Shown: positions 16,746 to 24,906 of the stretch, piece after piece | Layout: every line of letters starts with the position of its first letter | Position numbering within the stretch: position 1 is the first letter of the stretch | DNA from: a virus | IMG/VR virus record: IMGVR_UViG_3300005838_000883 | Location: 1 to 29,384 of that record | DNA: 29,384 nt | Reading direction: 5' to 3' (one strand) | The notes under the pieces: model-generated | The model's input: only the letters and a program-made list of their open reading frames with translations | What the model was told of the DNA's origin: nothing | Databases searched by the model: none | Program-made: the position numbers and the translations under genes

Positions 16746-18602
16746 CTATAGATACTTTGCAAACTTATCTTCTAAACAACATATACCATCATACGTACCT
16801 TGACCATTATGTAAATGACCACTCCAAACTTCAGTAACCCAAGAATAATCTATATCTGATATAATATTAAACACGGACTTAAAATCTATTTCACCAGTTC
16901 CTATTTGTAAACCTTCTGCATTTACTCCAAGTGCATCTGATATATGTAAATGAGAAATATAATTTTTAATAGATTTAGTATAATCCAATAAATCAACACC
17001 ATAATCATTACAATATAATTTAGCATGACAAATATCATATGTCATTTTAAGATTAAAATATTCACAAAATGTTATCATATCATCTACTGGAGCAAAACTA
17101 TATTGATGCCATTCACCACCCAAGTACCACGGCCTTGAAGGTAAGTTTTCAGGTATAATTTCTATATCATCTGGTGAGTAATCTATCTTCTTAAAGTTAT
17201 CTATCACTCTTTCCATTTTATTTTGCAAAACCATATGATATGGTTCTACTTTATATAAAGACATACCTCCCAAATGGACTACTAATTTTGGTTTAGCTTT
17301 TTTCCAATTCTTAGAGATTTCAAGTGTCTTGTCGATTGTTTTTCTTAAAATATCAAAACTTGGATTTAAAATATCAGGGTCAATTGAACATAAATCAAAA
17401 ATTCTTCTACCTATTATCTCAGGAGCGTGTATTATTAATTCAGAGTTGTCATTTCTTTCACTAAAATCGATGTCTAAATCAGACTCAGATAAATGAAACT
17501 CCATAACTGGAGCATTTAAAGTTTTATAATCTTCATAGTCATGAAATCTACACTTGACTCCCCATCTTTTTGAAAAGTTAAATTGACGCCAATCTTTTAA
17601 TTCTAACAATTTTTTGAAATCAGTTATAGAAATATAATCACCTTTCTTAACTTCTCTCTTTAATTTCTTACCATAAAATTTATCTATTTCGTGTGGAAAA
17701 ATACCCTTTCCCGGGGACTTAAACTCCACATCTCTCTTGGATAGTTTATGATTTATATGTAAGTCAATAGTAGATACTGTTGATTTCGCAAACACTTCTT
17801 TATTTAAAGTTTCTGCTTGGTTAACTCTCTTTTCACTACCAAGAGAATTTTCCAAATTTCTTATATCAGAAACCATAGTTTTGAACTCCGATGGTAATAA
17901 AGATGCTACATGGTCTGGACCAGTTTGATTCCTATCTAACGTAATATGTTTTTCAATTATTGACGCACCTAAAGATACAGCAGCTATGGGAATAAAAGTT
18001 CCACGTTCATGTCCAGAATAACCTACTCTTTTAGTTAACTTCTTTAACTTATCAATAAACTTCAAAGATATTTCTTCATATGGTGTTGGATAAGTAGAGT
18101 TAGCTAACAATAAAGAGAAATCTACATTATTCTTTTTATAATATGAAACACACTTTTTTATATCCTTATACTCCCACATACCAGTAGAAATTATTAATGG
18201 TAATCCATACGAATTACACTTATCTATCAATTCAAAATTAGTCATATCAGCAGACGATATCTTAAATTTAGACACCCCAAGGTTTCCAACGAAATCAGCT
18301 GATATCTTATCAAATGGAGTTATAATCAAATCTAACGATAACTCATCACACTTATCTTTTATGACCAAATAGTCATCATTATTTAACTCTATCTCTTTTA
18401 ACAGCGGTATTAAATATTCAAAGTTCCACTCCGCGCTATTAGGATCATTCAATATTTTATCCGAATAAATCTCATTTAAATCCCTCTTCTGAAACTTTAC
18501 CGCATCAACTTTACATTCCTTTGCTTTTTCTATTAGTTGCAAAGCGGTTGATAGTTTACCATTATGGTTAATTCCTATTTCGGCTATTATATATGTTTTC
18601 AT
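16746..18602 (-). CDS. NeuB-family synthase + SAF domain fused to xylose-isomerase-like TIM barrel
   Basis: A 618-residue three-part protein. Residues 1-265 form a NeuB/PseI/LegI synthase barrel that condenses PEP with a 6-carbon amino sugar: AEIGINHNGK (7-16), AVKFQ (34-38), ISTGMW (138-143), GYSGHERG (194-201), EKHITLD (217-223) and GPDH (228-231). Residues about 275-335 form the antifreeze-like SAF domain (SPGKGI, YGKKLKREVKKGDYI). Residues about 340-618 form a second TIM barrel of the xylose-isomerase/AP-endonuclease-2 type, with candidate metal ligands E485, D523/H526, H551/H553 and E591. Normal NeuB is about 340 residues, so the tail is an added enzyme, perhaps an isomerase or epimerase making the substrate. 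ATGA overlap with the upstream RmlB-like gene. Confidence 0.9.
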   Translation of the reverse strand: MKTYIIAEIGINHNGKLSTALQLIEKAKECKVDAVKFQKRDLNEIYSDKILNDPNSAEWNFEYLIPLLKEIELNNDDYLVIKDKCDELSLDLIITPFDKISADFVGNLGVSKFKISSADMTNFELIDKCNSYGLPLIISTGMWEYKDIKKCVSYYKKNNVDFSLLLANSTYPTPYEEISLKFIDKLKKLTKRVGYSGHERGTFIPIAAVSLGASIIEKHITLDRNQTGPDHVASLLPSEFKTMVSDIRNLENSLGSEKRVNQAETLNKEVFAKSTVSTIDLHINHKLSKRDVEFKSPGKGIFPHEIDKFYGKKLKREVKKGDYISITDFKKLLELKDWRQFNFSKRWGVKCRFHDYEDYKTLNAPVMEFHLSESDLDIDFSERNDNSELIIHAPEIIGRRIFDLCSIDPDILNPSFDILRKTIDKTLEISKNWKKAKPKLVVHLGGMSLYKVEPYHMVLQNKMERVIDNFKKIDYSPDDIEIIPENLPSRPWYLGGEWHQYSFAPVDDMITFCEYFNLKMTYDICHAKLYCNDYGVDLLDYTKSIKNYISHLHISDALGVNAEGLQIGTGEIDFKSVFNIISDIDYSWVTEVWSGHLHNGQGTYDGICCLEDKFAKYL

Positions 18603-19522
18603 TTATTAAAAAAATCCCCATTGGTCGTATACCAATCTATTAACTCTGGCATAGTTTCTTTTAGAAAACGTTTTGGCATCCATCCAATATCACGTAACTT
18701 ATCACTATTTGATAGATAAATTGGATCTTGAAATAACCTATCATCCACATACTCAACACAATCATTAAAATCCTTTCCCATATTATCACAAATCATTTTT
18801 GTAACTTCCAATACATTATAGGATTCATCCGTAGATACATTGTAAATATTTTTATTCACACCTTTATCCATAACGACTTCAACGGCATCTACAAAATCAT
18901 CTACGTTTAAAAAAAATCTAACTTGTTTACCAGAACCATGTATTGGTAATTTTTTATTATCTTGTAACTTACTAATAAAATAAGGTATTAATTTATCAGG
19001 AAATTGCATTGTCCCATATGTATTATTTAATCTAACAACTTTCCAATCTAACCCATAACAATAACCATAAGCATGTAAAATAGATTCACCACCAGCTTTA
19101 GTTGCAGAGTATGGATTAGTAGGTAAAGTCATTGAATCTTCATATAACGGCTCTCCATTTCCAATAACCTCATCTGTACTTAAATGTATTAAAGGTGTAT
19201 TAGTATCAGAGCAGTATTTACTAAGATAATGTAAACCTAATATGTTTGTATCTATAAAATCAACTGGTCTTTCAAATGATTCATCAACATGTGTTTCAGC
19301 AGCTGAATTTATAATCAAATCAAAATCAGTATCTAATTTATCCCACACTTCTTTAGTCTGTAAGCGTTCTATAATTATAGGAATATTTACAGAACACAAT
19401 CTATCAATACAAGATGTATGTCCCAAAGAATCAAATACTACTACTTCGTAATTTTTATTATAAAATCTATTAACTAAATGTGAACCAACAAAACCCGCTC
19501 CGCCTGTAACTAATATTTTCAT
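18599..19522 (-). CDS. RmlB-like NDP-sugar 4,6-dehydratase/epimerase (SDR)
   Basis: A 307-residue extended SDR close to dTDP-glucose 4,6-dehydratase. GGAGFVG (7-13) binds NAD; AAETHVDESFERPVDFIDTN (74-93) is a strong RmlB-like segment; STDEVIG (115-121) holds the Thr-Asp-Glu catalytic set; NPYSATKAG gives Tyr138-Lys142; RLNNTYG and QFPDKLIPYFI follow. Length is a little under RmlB (about 340-355). It probably makes a 4-keto-6-deoxy sugar nucleotide, although UDP-sugar epimerases share much of this pattern. No RmlA, RmlC or RmlD is visible, so the donor pool would come from the host. ATGA overlap with the upstream glycosyltransferase. Confidence 0.82.
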   Translation of the reverse strand: MKILVTGGAGFVGSHLVNRFYNKNYEVVVFDSLGHTSCIDRLCSVNIPIIIERLQTKEVWDKLDTDFDLIINSAAETHVDESFERPVDFIDTNILGLHYLSKYCSDTNTPLIHLSTDEVIGNGEPLYEDSMTLPTNPYSATKAGGESILHAYGYCYGLDWKVVRLNNTYGTMQFPDKLIPYFISKLQDNKKLPIHGSGKQVRFFLNVDDFVDAVEVVMDKGVNKNIYNVSTDESYNVLEVTKMICDNMGKDFNDCVEYVDDRLFQDPIYLSNSDKLRDIGWMPKRFLKETMPELIDWYTTNGDFFNK

Positions 19523-20547
19523 GATATCTGCTCTACTCCACTTAAATTTTTAAAAATATCATACCAATACAAACAAAGCTTACGATAATCATACCCGCCC
19601 ATAAACTTTTTTCTAATATTTTCATTTATCTCAACATTTAATTCATCAAAATTTGATAATATATAATCAATTTTTTCTTCTAAGTCCGACCAATCATACT
19701 TTACATCAATATATGTTTTACCTGGTTCATATATATCTGGTATAGTTTTAACTAAATCTTGATTAGGTTTTATCATTATAGTTCCATACTGCATACATTC
19801 AAAATCTCTGAAACATATCTCGCCCATACCAAATGGCGAAAATGATATTTTAGAATCCATTAGATTTTTAATATATTCTTCAAATGGTAATCTATCATAT
19901 ATCATATTATATTTAGATTTTAAGGGTTCTAAAACTTTCCATAACCCCCCTCTATGTTCAGTATAAAGGTGACTATTCTGTGATTTATGATCTTCATTAT
20001 AATCATGATTACCTCTGAATATAGCACAGACATCAATACTTTTGTCTTGTTTTATTGGTTGAAAATTTCTATAATTTGGAACAAGTTGCCCGACATTCCA
20101 ACCTGTAAATTTTATTCTTTTCCACATATCATCGGAAATATCATATGATAAATCTAAATCACTACCGCTACCCCAAAACCATTTATTATGAGCATAGGGA
20201 ACTTTATAAGCATCTTGAGATGGTAACATTTGATTTTTGAATAGATAAGTAGCATCACTTTGTTCAAATACTTCAAACCCCCCCATCAATGAAGTCGAAT
20301 CTGAACCCTCGAATAGAAAATAATCACCAGTAATTTTAGATAAATTATCTAATCCATAATCAATACTTTCTTGAAGAGATTTTTTCTTATCAATAAAGTC
20401 ATGCATTCCAATAAATAGATAATCAAAATCATCAGAATCCGTTAATTCAATACTATAATCTCTTAAAATATCTTGTATAATACCAAATGGCCTAAACGTA
20501 GGTTCATTTCGACCAACCGTTGGATTTTGTATTTTTATTTTAATCAT
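19519..20547 (-). CDS. GT-B glycosyltransferase-like protein
   Basis: A 342-residue protein. The second half contains VCAIFRGNHDYN, then ISFSPFGMGEICFRDFECMQYGTIMIKP followed by PGKTYIDVKYDWSDLEEKIDYIL. This order (short strand with SPFG, an acidic helix with RDFE/E, G-x-x-M-I-K-P, then a YI-V...WSDLEEKI helix) is that of the exostosin/CgeB/GT1 donor-binding domain. The N-terminal half is hydrophilic with no clear motif. Donor and acceptor unknown. It ends in an ATGA with the RmlB-like gene and starts within the end of the small upstream gene (8-nt overlap). Confidence 0.6.
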   Translation of the reverse strand: MIKIKIQNPTVGRNEPTFRPFGIIQDILRDYSIELTDSDDFDYLFIGMHDFIDKKKSLQESIDYGLDNLSKITGDYFLFEGSDSTSLMGGFEVFEQSDATYLFKNQMLPSQDAYKVPYAHNKWFWGSGSDLDLSYDISDDMWKRIKFTGWNVGQLVPNYRNFQPIKQDKSIDVCAIFRGNHDYNEDHKSQNSHLYTEHRGGLWKVLEPLKSKYNMIYDRLPFEEYIKNLMDSKISFSPFGMGEICFRDFECMQYGTIMIKPNQDLVKTIPDIYEPGKTYIDVKYDWSDLEEKIDYILSNFDELNVEINENIRKKFMGGYDYRKLCLYWYDIFKNLSGVEQIS

Positions 20548-20734
20548 CTAAAGAAAAATTCTCATTTATAAATTCTTTTACCTTAATCCAACCTTGTCTT
20601 GGATATTTTGTGTAAATTTCTTTATCCCCCAACACAATAACTTCTTGCAATACTTCTTTTATTAATTGAACACTAGAATCATTTTCGTGACCTTCATACG
20701 ATAACTCTATACCATCTTTATTTTTATATTTCAT
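20540..20734 (-). CDS. Small protein of unknown function
   Basis: A 64-residue acidic protein that I do not recognise. It has a start KYKNKDGIELSYEG, a likely helix SSVQLIKEVLQEVIVLG, and a second helix near the C-terminus (GWIKVKEFINENF). There are no cysteines, no signal peptide and no membrane segment. It is locked in the operon: ATGA with the upstream GT2 gene and 8-nt overlap with the downstream glycosyltransferase, which argues for a translated gene. Confidence 0.5.
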   Translation of the reverse strand: MKYKNKDGIELSYEGHENDSSVQLIKEVLQEVIVLGDKEIYTKYPRQGWIKVKEFINENFSLDD

Positions 20735-21363
20735 CTCATAATCCCAGCATATTTTTCATTTTGTTGTTCTTGTTTTTCAATCGTCTTATGATGTAATATA
20801 CAAAAAGGTTTTTCCGTAGGTAAATGTGAATATGTTTGAAACCCAATCAACATCTCATGAACTGGTTTTTCCCATTTTATATTTGGTCTATTGCGAAATA
20901 CTCGACCTTGCCAATCAGGAAAATTAACCCAACCTTCTTGATTAACACTCCAATGCCAATATTTAGCATGTTGTTCAGTTAAACCCTCTACTGTATTTAT
21001 TCTTGGTAAGTAAATTAAATCAATTTCGTTCTCTTCAACAATACTATGTATGTTTTTTATCAACCAAAGACTTATCATCTCATCAGCATCAAGGTTAAAA
21101 CTATAATCTCCACTACACATACTTTTTAAATGATTCTTCTGTGAAGCAAAATCACCCAATAGATTTCGTTGTTCAAATACTATATCGTGTGCAGATACAT
21201 AGAAATCTAATAATTGTTTTGTTTTTTTATCATCAGAATAATCATCAAGTATTACAATCTCATCTTCAGGTTGTTTCCACTTGATTAAGAACTTTAGTAA
21301 CTTCTCTAATGAATTCGTTTCGTTATGAGTTAATATGGAATAACTAATCTTCACTAATGCCAA
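20731..21363 (-). CDS. Family 2 glycosyltransferase, WaaE/KdtX-like; non-ATG start
   Basis: About 207-210 residues with a classic GT2 GT-A fold: ISYSILTHNETNSLEKLL, IVILDDYSDD, GDFASQKNHLKSMCSGDYSFNLDADEMIS with DxD at D92-A-D94, and GRVFRNRPNIKWEKPVHEMLIG. The 'DFASQKN...LDADE...VHE' set is that of WaaE/KdtX-type enzymes that add glucose to lipopolysaccharide core. No ATG is available near the N-terminus; it must start at TTG 21363 or GTG 21354, both inside the preceding gene (11-20 nt overlap), so low, coupled translation is likely. Confidence 0.85.
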   Translation of the reverse strand: MALVKISYSILTHNETNSLEKLLKFLIKWKQPEDEIVILDDYSDDKKTKQLLDFYVSAHDIVFEQRNLLGDFASQKNHLKSMCSGDYSFNLDADEMISLWLIKNIHSIVEENEIDLIYLPRINTVEGLTEQHAKYWHWSVNQEGWVNFPDWQGRVFRNRPNIKWEKPVHEMLIGFQTYSHLPTEKPFCILHHKTIEKQEQQNEKYAGIMR

Positions 21364-21814
21364 CCATGTTTAATTTAATATTCGTAACCTTTAGTGCTGT
21401 CAACTTAGTTGTTTTGTAACTACGATATGCTTGTTTAAATACATTATCAGCACTAACGATATCTGAATAAAATCTTTTGGTAGTCATAGCAGAACGTTTC
21501 TTTGGGTTAGCTATTTGTATCCTAAAATACTCTTCCTTTAATGATATTAGATTTTCCCTTTCATCCACTTCAGTTTTTTTCATATCAATAACTTTAAATA
21601 GTTTTTTCACCTTACTTGCATTAATATAATTAATATTCAAACCCTCTAGTAAGTTAGTTTCTTTATCACGATGTAAGAATAATAAAACAGGTCTTGGATC
21701 CTTAACACCTGATTCCGAATAATTAAACGTCACAATCATACCAGGTAATATCTTACCAATAGGTAATGTTTGTTCTGATAGAATTATCTTACGATTGTTG
21801 TATCTGGTCGCCAA
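21344..21814 (-). CDS. Unrecognised phage-type protein, uncertain start
   Basis: Up to 156 residues. The opening LPIGKILPGMIVTFNYSE...DPRPVLLFLHRDKETNLLEGLNINYIN suggests a small beta barrel (SH3-like) of a kind I associate with T4-like phage hypothetical proteins, but I cannot name it. The C-terminal half is basic (ANPKKRSAMTTKRFYSD; YRSYKTTKL), which may mean nucleic-acid contact. No upstream ATG exists: the longest form begins at TTG 21814, overlapping the zinc-ribbon gene by 26 nt; the first ATG (21739) would cut into the conserved-looking start. Confidence 0.6.
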   Translation of the reverse strand: MATRYNNRKIILSEQTLPIGKILPGMIVTFNYSESGVKDPRPVLLFLHRDKETNLLEGLNINYINASKVKKLFKVIDMKKTEVDERENLISLKEEYFRIQIANPKKRSAMTTKRFYSDIVSADNVFKQAYRSYKTTKLTALKVTNIKLNMVGISED

Positions 21815-22190
21815 GTGTTTTCTCCAATTTTTCTACCATTTTGTACGCATCACTAAAATGCGGAACTAAGACTTCGGTTTCTGGATCAGTTTGAGCAAAT
21901 AATCTCCACTTCAATACTTTCTTTTCCACCAACGGAACTACCATGTAATTTTCAGTAGTAAAAACTGATGGTGCCCACCACCTATCACTTAAATTCCTAC
22001 ATACGTCTTTAAACTCTTGTGGAAATGGATTATTATCAATATGTGATTTCATTGCTCTATTTGAAGCAAAACCACAATGTAAACATTGCATATTCTGTTC
22101 ATCATCACCAAGCAATACTAACGAATCATCGATATCAATATCATCTAACAAACAACAAGGGCAAGTTACCCGCAAAGTCATGGGATTCAT
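21789..22190 (-). CDS. Small zinc-ribbon protein of unknown function
   Basis: About 133 residues from the ATG at 22188-22190, which overlaps the TGA of the upstream glycosyltransferase (TGATG). Cysteines C10, C12, C13 and the C36-x2-C39 pair form a likely zinc ribbon at the N-terminus (TCPCC ... CLHC), followed by an ordinary soluble domain with several Trp (RWWAP; LKWRLF). Late-gene regulators and small replication accessory proteins of T4-like phages can have such a ribbon, but no function can be assigned. A GTG one codon upstream is an alternative start. Confidence 0.6.
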   Translation of the reverse strand: MNPMTLRVTCPCCLLDDIDIDDSLVLLGDDEQNMQCLHCGFASNRAMKSHIDNNPFPQEFKDVCRNLSDRWWAPSVFTTENYMVVPLVEKKVLKWRLFAQTDPETEVLVPHFSDAYKMVEKLEKTLGDQIQQS

Positions 22191-23551
22191 CACGTTATCT
22201 TCTTTAATTTAGGTAGTTTTATCTTTGCTGGTTGACTTGGTGTGTCATTACCTATCTTTTTCAACTTAGGTAATTTCAAACTAACTGGTTGTGGTATGTG
22301 AGTTAAAACATTATCAAGTGTTTTATTAAATTTATTTGCCATAGCCTTTAATGAAAATTCTCGTCTATTTTTCTTACCTAATCGTTTTGCCTTCTTGGTT
22401 ATTAATCCTTGTTTTTTATAAAACATTCTCAATTTTCTAACTACATCAGCTTCATTGACACTAAACCACTTTGATGGTTTAACAATAATTGGCTCCCATA
22501 TCATAGAGTCTGGAACTTCAGTTAAACTACCATTAATCAGTAATGATTCTGAATCACTTAGGAAATCCAAATGACCACTCCAATTAGAAGCGATGACCGG
22601 TAAGTCACAACACGTAGCCTCAGCCATTGGTCTACCATAACCCTCTCCATGTGTACAAGTTAAAAAGGCTTTTATCTTAGGGTTATTATATAATAAAGAC
22701 ATCTCTTCAATAGTCAAATCACCATGTATTAAATAAATATTTGGTACGTTATCTATTTGTGAAAATTCATCTTTAATTTGATTAATATTTTTAACAAGTT
22801 CAGCTTTATCCAAAACAGAAAAATTAGCACCACTTGTTTTCAATACTAATGCAGGTGATTTGGGTTTATTTGCAAATGCCTGTAAGAAACATTTAATCAT
22901 CAATGGTATATTTTTCCTATCTTCTCCATACTTACCTTTACCCCATTGACCTACATGAAGATAAGCCATATCTTCTTTAATTAAGTCATTTAATTCGTCT
23001 GTAAATTCTGATTTTAGTTCATGCCTATCCATTGGATAATATACGGATGTATCAACGCCCTCAAACAATACTTCAATTGGTTTCTCTAACTTAATTTGAG
23101 CTACTTTTTGTTTTGAACCATCAGGTTTCTCTTCCATCTTATCGTAATTACATTTTTGAAATGTTTGTGCTGTAAAATTAGATGGTACTATATTCAAGTC
23201 CATTTTATTCATACCAGCCAAAAACTCAGGAGAAACTATATCAGTTTCAACTCCAGCCGTAATTCCAATATTGAATTTTGCCCCATTTGAGAATTCATTT
23301 GGTATTCTAATATCAATCAATACGTCAGGTTGTTCTTTAATGTTATTCCCATCAATGAACGTACCCAAGAGTTTTTTATGCCGTGGAACTTCAGGATTTA
23401 AATGATTTCTTGGAGTACTACCCCATTTGACATCAATACATTTAATATCTAAATCATCTCTATCCATTATGGAATAAAATATTGACCTTGCGTGATCTCC
23501 ATAACCACTACGAGTATTGAATGGTGCAATCATTAAAACAAATTTCTTCAT
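22190..23551 (-). CDS. GT4-like (GT-B) glycosyltransferase with basic C-terminal repeats
   Basis: A 453-residue GT-B enzyme. The N-terminal domain opens VLMIAPFNTRSGYGDHAR, where the Gly-rich loop is the acceptor-side loop of GT4. The C-terminal donor domain has LHVGQWGKGKYGEDRKN, FLTCTHGEGYGRPMAEATCCDLPVIAS with the EX7E motif (Glu in HGEGYG and in MAEA), and a Pro-rich tail. The last 30 residues carry two copies of the basic KLPKLKKI, separated by NDTPSQPAK. It is adjacent to another GT-B gene, suggesting both work in the same pathway. ATGA with the upstream gene. Confidence 0.85.
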   Translation of the reverse strand: MKKFVLMIAPFNTRSGYGDHARSIFYSIMDRDDLDIKCIDVKWGSTPRNHLNPEVPRHKKLLGTFIDGNNIKEQPDVLIDIRIPNEFSNGAKFNIGITAGVETDIVSPEFLAGMNKMDLNIVPSNFTAQTFQKCNYDKMEEKPDGSKQKVAQIKLEKPIEVLFEGVDTSVYYPMDRHELKSEFTDELNDLIKEDMAYLHVGQWGKGKYGEDRKNIPLMIKCFLQAFANKPKSPALVLKTSGANFSVLDKAELVKNINQIKDEFSQIDNVPNIYLIHGDLTIEEMSLLYNNPKIKAFLTCTHGEGYGRPMAEATCCDLPVIASNWSGHLDFLSDSESLLINGSLTEVPDSMIWEPIIVKPSKWFSVNEADVVRKLRMFYKKQGLITKKAKRLGKKNRREFSLKAMANKFNKTLDNVLTHIPQPVSLKLPKLKKIGNDTPSQPAKIKLPKLKKIT

Positions 23552-24906
23552 ACTTTCCCCATCGTGTAACGTTTTTTAGGTTTCCAATTATCAAAAGCAC
23601 CGTTCATTGAATTGATAAAGTTCTTACCCATCTCTTGACTTGTCATTTGATTTTCTTTACAGAACTCAGCACCCAGGTTACCAAGTCTTTTTCTTTCTTC
23701 TCTACCTAAATCATAAAATTCACGTAGACTTACAGCAGCATCTTCAGGATTACATCTATCATCCCAAATATAAGGTGTCATCGGTGAACCCTGTAGTGAT
23801 ATTGAAGCTGGATAAACTGGCTTTACCCACTCACCATGAGTCTTGTATTTACCTCTATGGTTAGTACCGAGCTCAATATAATCTTCAGCAGTTAATAACT
23901 CCCCATCATCATCTCGGAATCCACATTGGTCTTGTAGTCCACCCGTTACATTAACGATAATTGGTGTTCCTACCGTAAGGGCTTCAGCACTACCTAACCC
24001 AAACCCCTCATTGGATGCTAAATTAATATATACATCACTTGTATTGAAAAGCAAATTCATTCCCATATCACCCATCGGTCCACCTTTATCATAAGTGAAA
24101 CAAATATCATAATCAGGACATAAATGTTTATGAACTCTTGGTAAATCTGTTCCGTTATCATCTACGGGTTGGCAATGAAATATCAATACACATTCATCTC
24201 GTTGTTCTTGTGTTAATCCATCCATAAAGTATTTATAAGCCAATAATACATCATTCGGTTGTTTTCTACGAATATTTCTATTGCTGTAGAGTATTTTATA
24301 CTTTTTATCCGATATTCCAAACTTTTCATCAAATTCTATTAATTTTATATCATCATCTTGAACCTTATTAAATCTACGAGGTGATATGCCATGTGGTACA
24401 AATGTAGTTTGCCAATCCTCATATTCAGGCAACAGACGATTATTGATTCCATAAGTTTGTTTAGATATTCCCATTAATAAATCACTACTTTTATAATAAT
24501 TCGTATTGTATTGTGGATCTGGTAAATCATCCCAAATGTTATAATAGAAAATTGGAATATTACGTCTTATTTCAGCTTCCATATTATAGAACCAAATCCA
24601 AAAACGTGGATCCGTATAGTGAAGAATAGCATCGGGTTTCTCTACTGCAAGTACTTCTCGTAATAAATCTTCATTTCCATAACCATCAACGGGATAAATT
24701 TTCAAATACCCATCTTTAATCCCAAACTCGTCAAGACCTTCGGACATATCAACAACCTTACCTGACTCAGGATGTTTGATTGCTCCACCCATTTGAACCC
24801 AATCATATTCATTTAGTGTTTCCATAACTATATCTTTAGACACGGTAGCGACACCACTATGCATCCGTAAATCATCGGACATTAATAGAATTTTCTTTTT
24901 AGCCAT
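23548..24906 (-). CDS. GT-B glycosyltransferase (GT4/GT1-like)
   Basis: A 452-residue GT-B enzyme with N-terminal ILLMSDDLRMHSGVATVSKDI (Gly loop), YKILYSNRNIRRKQPNDVLLAY opening the donor domain, and YINLASNEGFGLGSAEALTVGTPIIVN carrying the EX7E motif (Glu in NEGFG and SAEAL). No membrane segment. It probably adds a hexose from a UDP- or GDP-donor in the cytosol. The start overlaps the preceding small gene by 8 nt, and its TGA overlaps the start of the neighbouring GT-B gene, so they should be made together. Substrate unknown; alternatives include glycosylation of modified DNA, but GT4-type enzymes here more likely act on glycan. Confidence 0.85.
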   Translation of the reverse strand: MAKKKILLMSDDLRMHSGVATVSKDIVMETLNEYDWVQMGGAIKHPESGKVVDMSEGLDEFGIKDGYLKIYPVDGYGNEDLLREVLAVEKPDAILHYTDPRFWIWFYNMEAEIRRNIPIFYYNIWDDLPDPQYNTNYYKSSDLLMGISKQTYGINNRLLPEYEDWQTTFVPHGISPRRFNKVQDDDIKLIEFDEKFGISDKKYKILYSNRNIRRKQPNDVLLAYKYFMDGLTQEQRDECVLIFHCQPVDDNGTDLPRVHKHLCPDYDICFTYDKGGPMGDMGMNLLFNTSDVYINLASNEGFGLGSAEALTVGTPIIVNVTGGLQDQCGFRDDDGELLTAEDYIELGTNHRGKYKTHGEWVKPVYPASISLQGSPMTPYIWDDRCNPEDAAVSLREFYDLGREERKRLGNLGAEFCKENQMTSQEMGKNFINSMNGAFDNWKPKKRYTMGKV

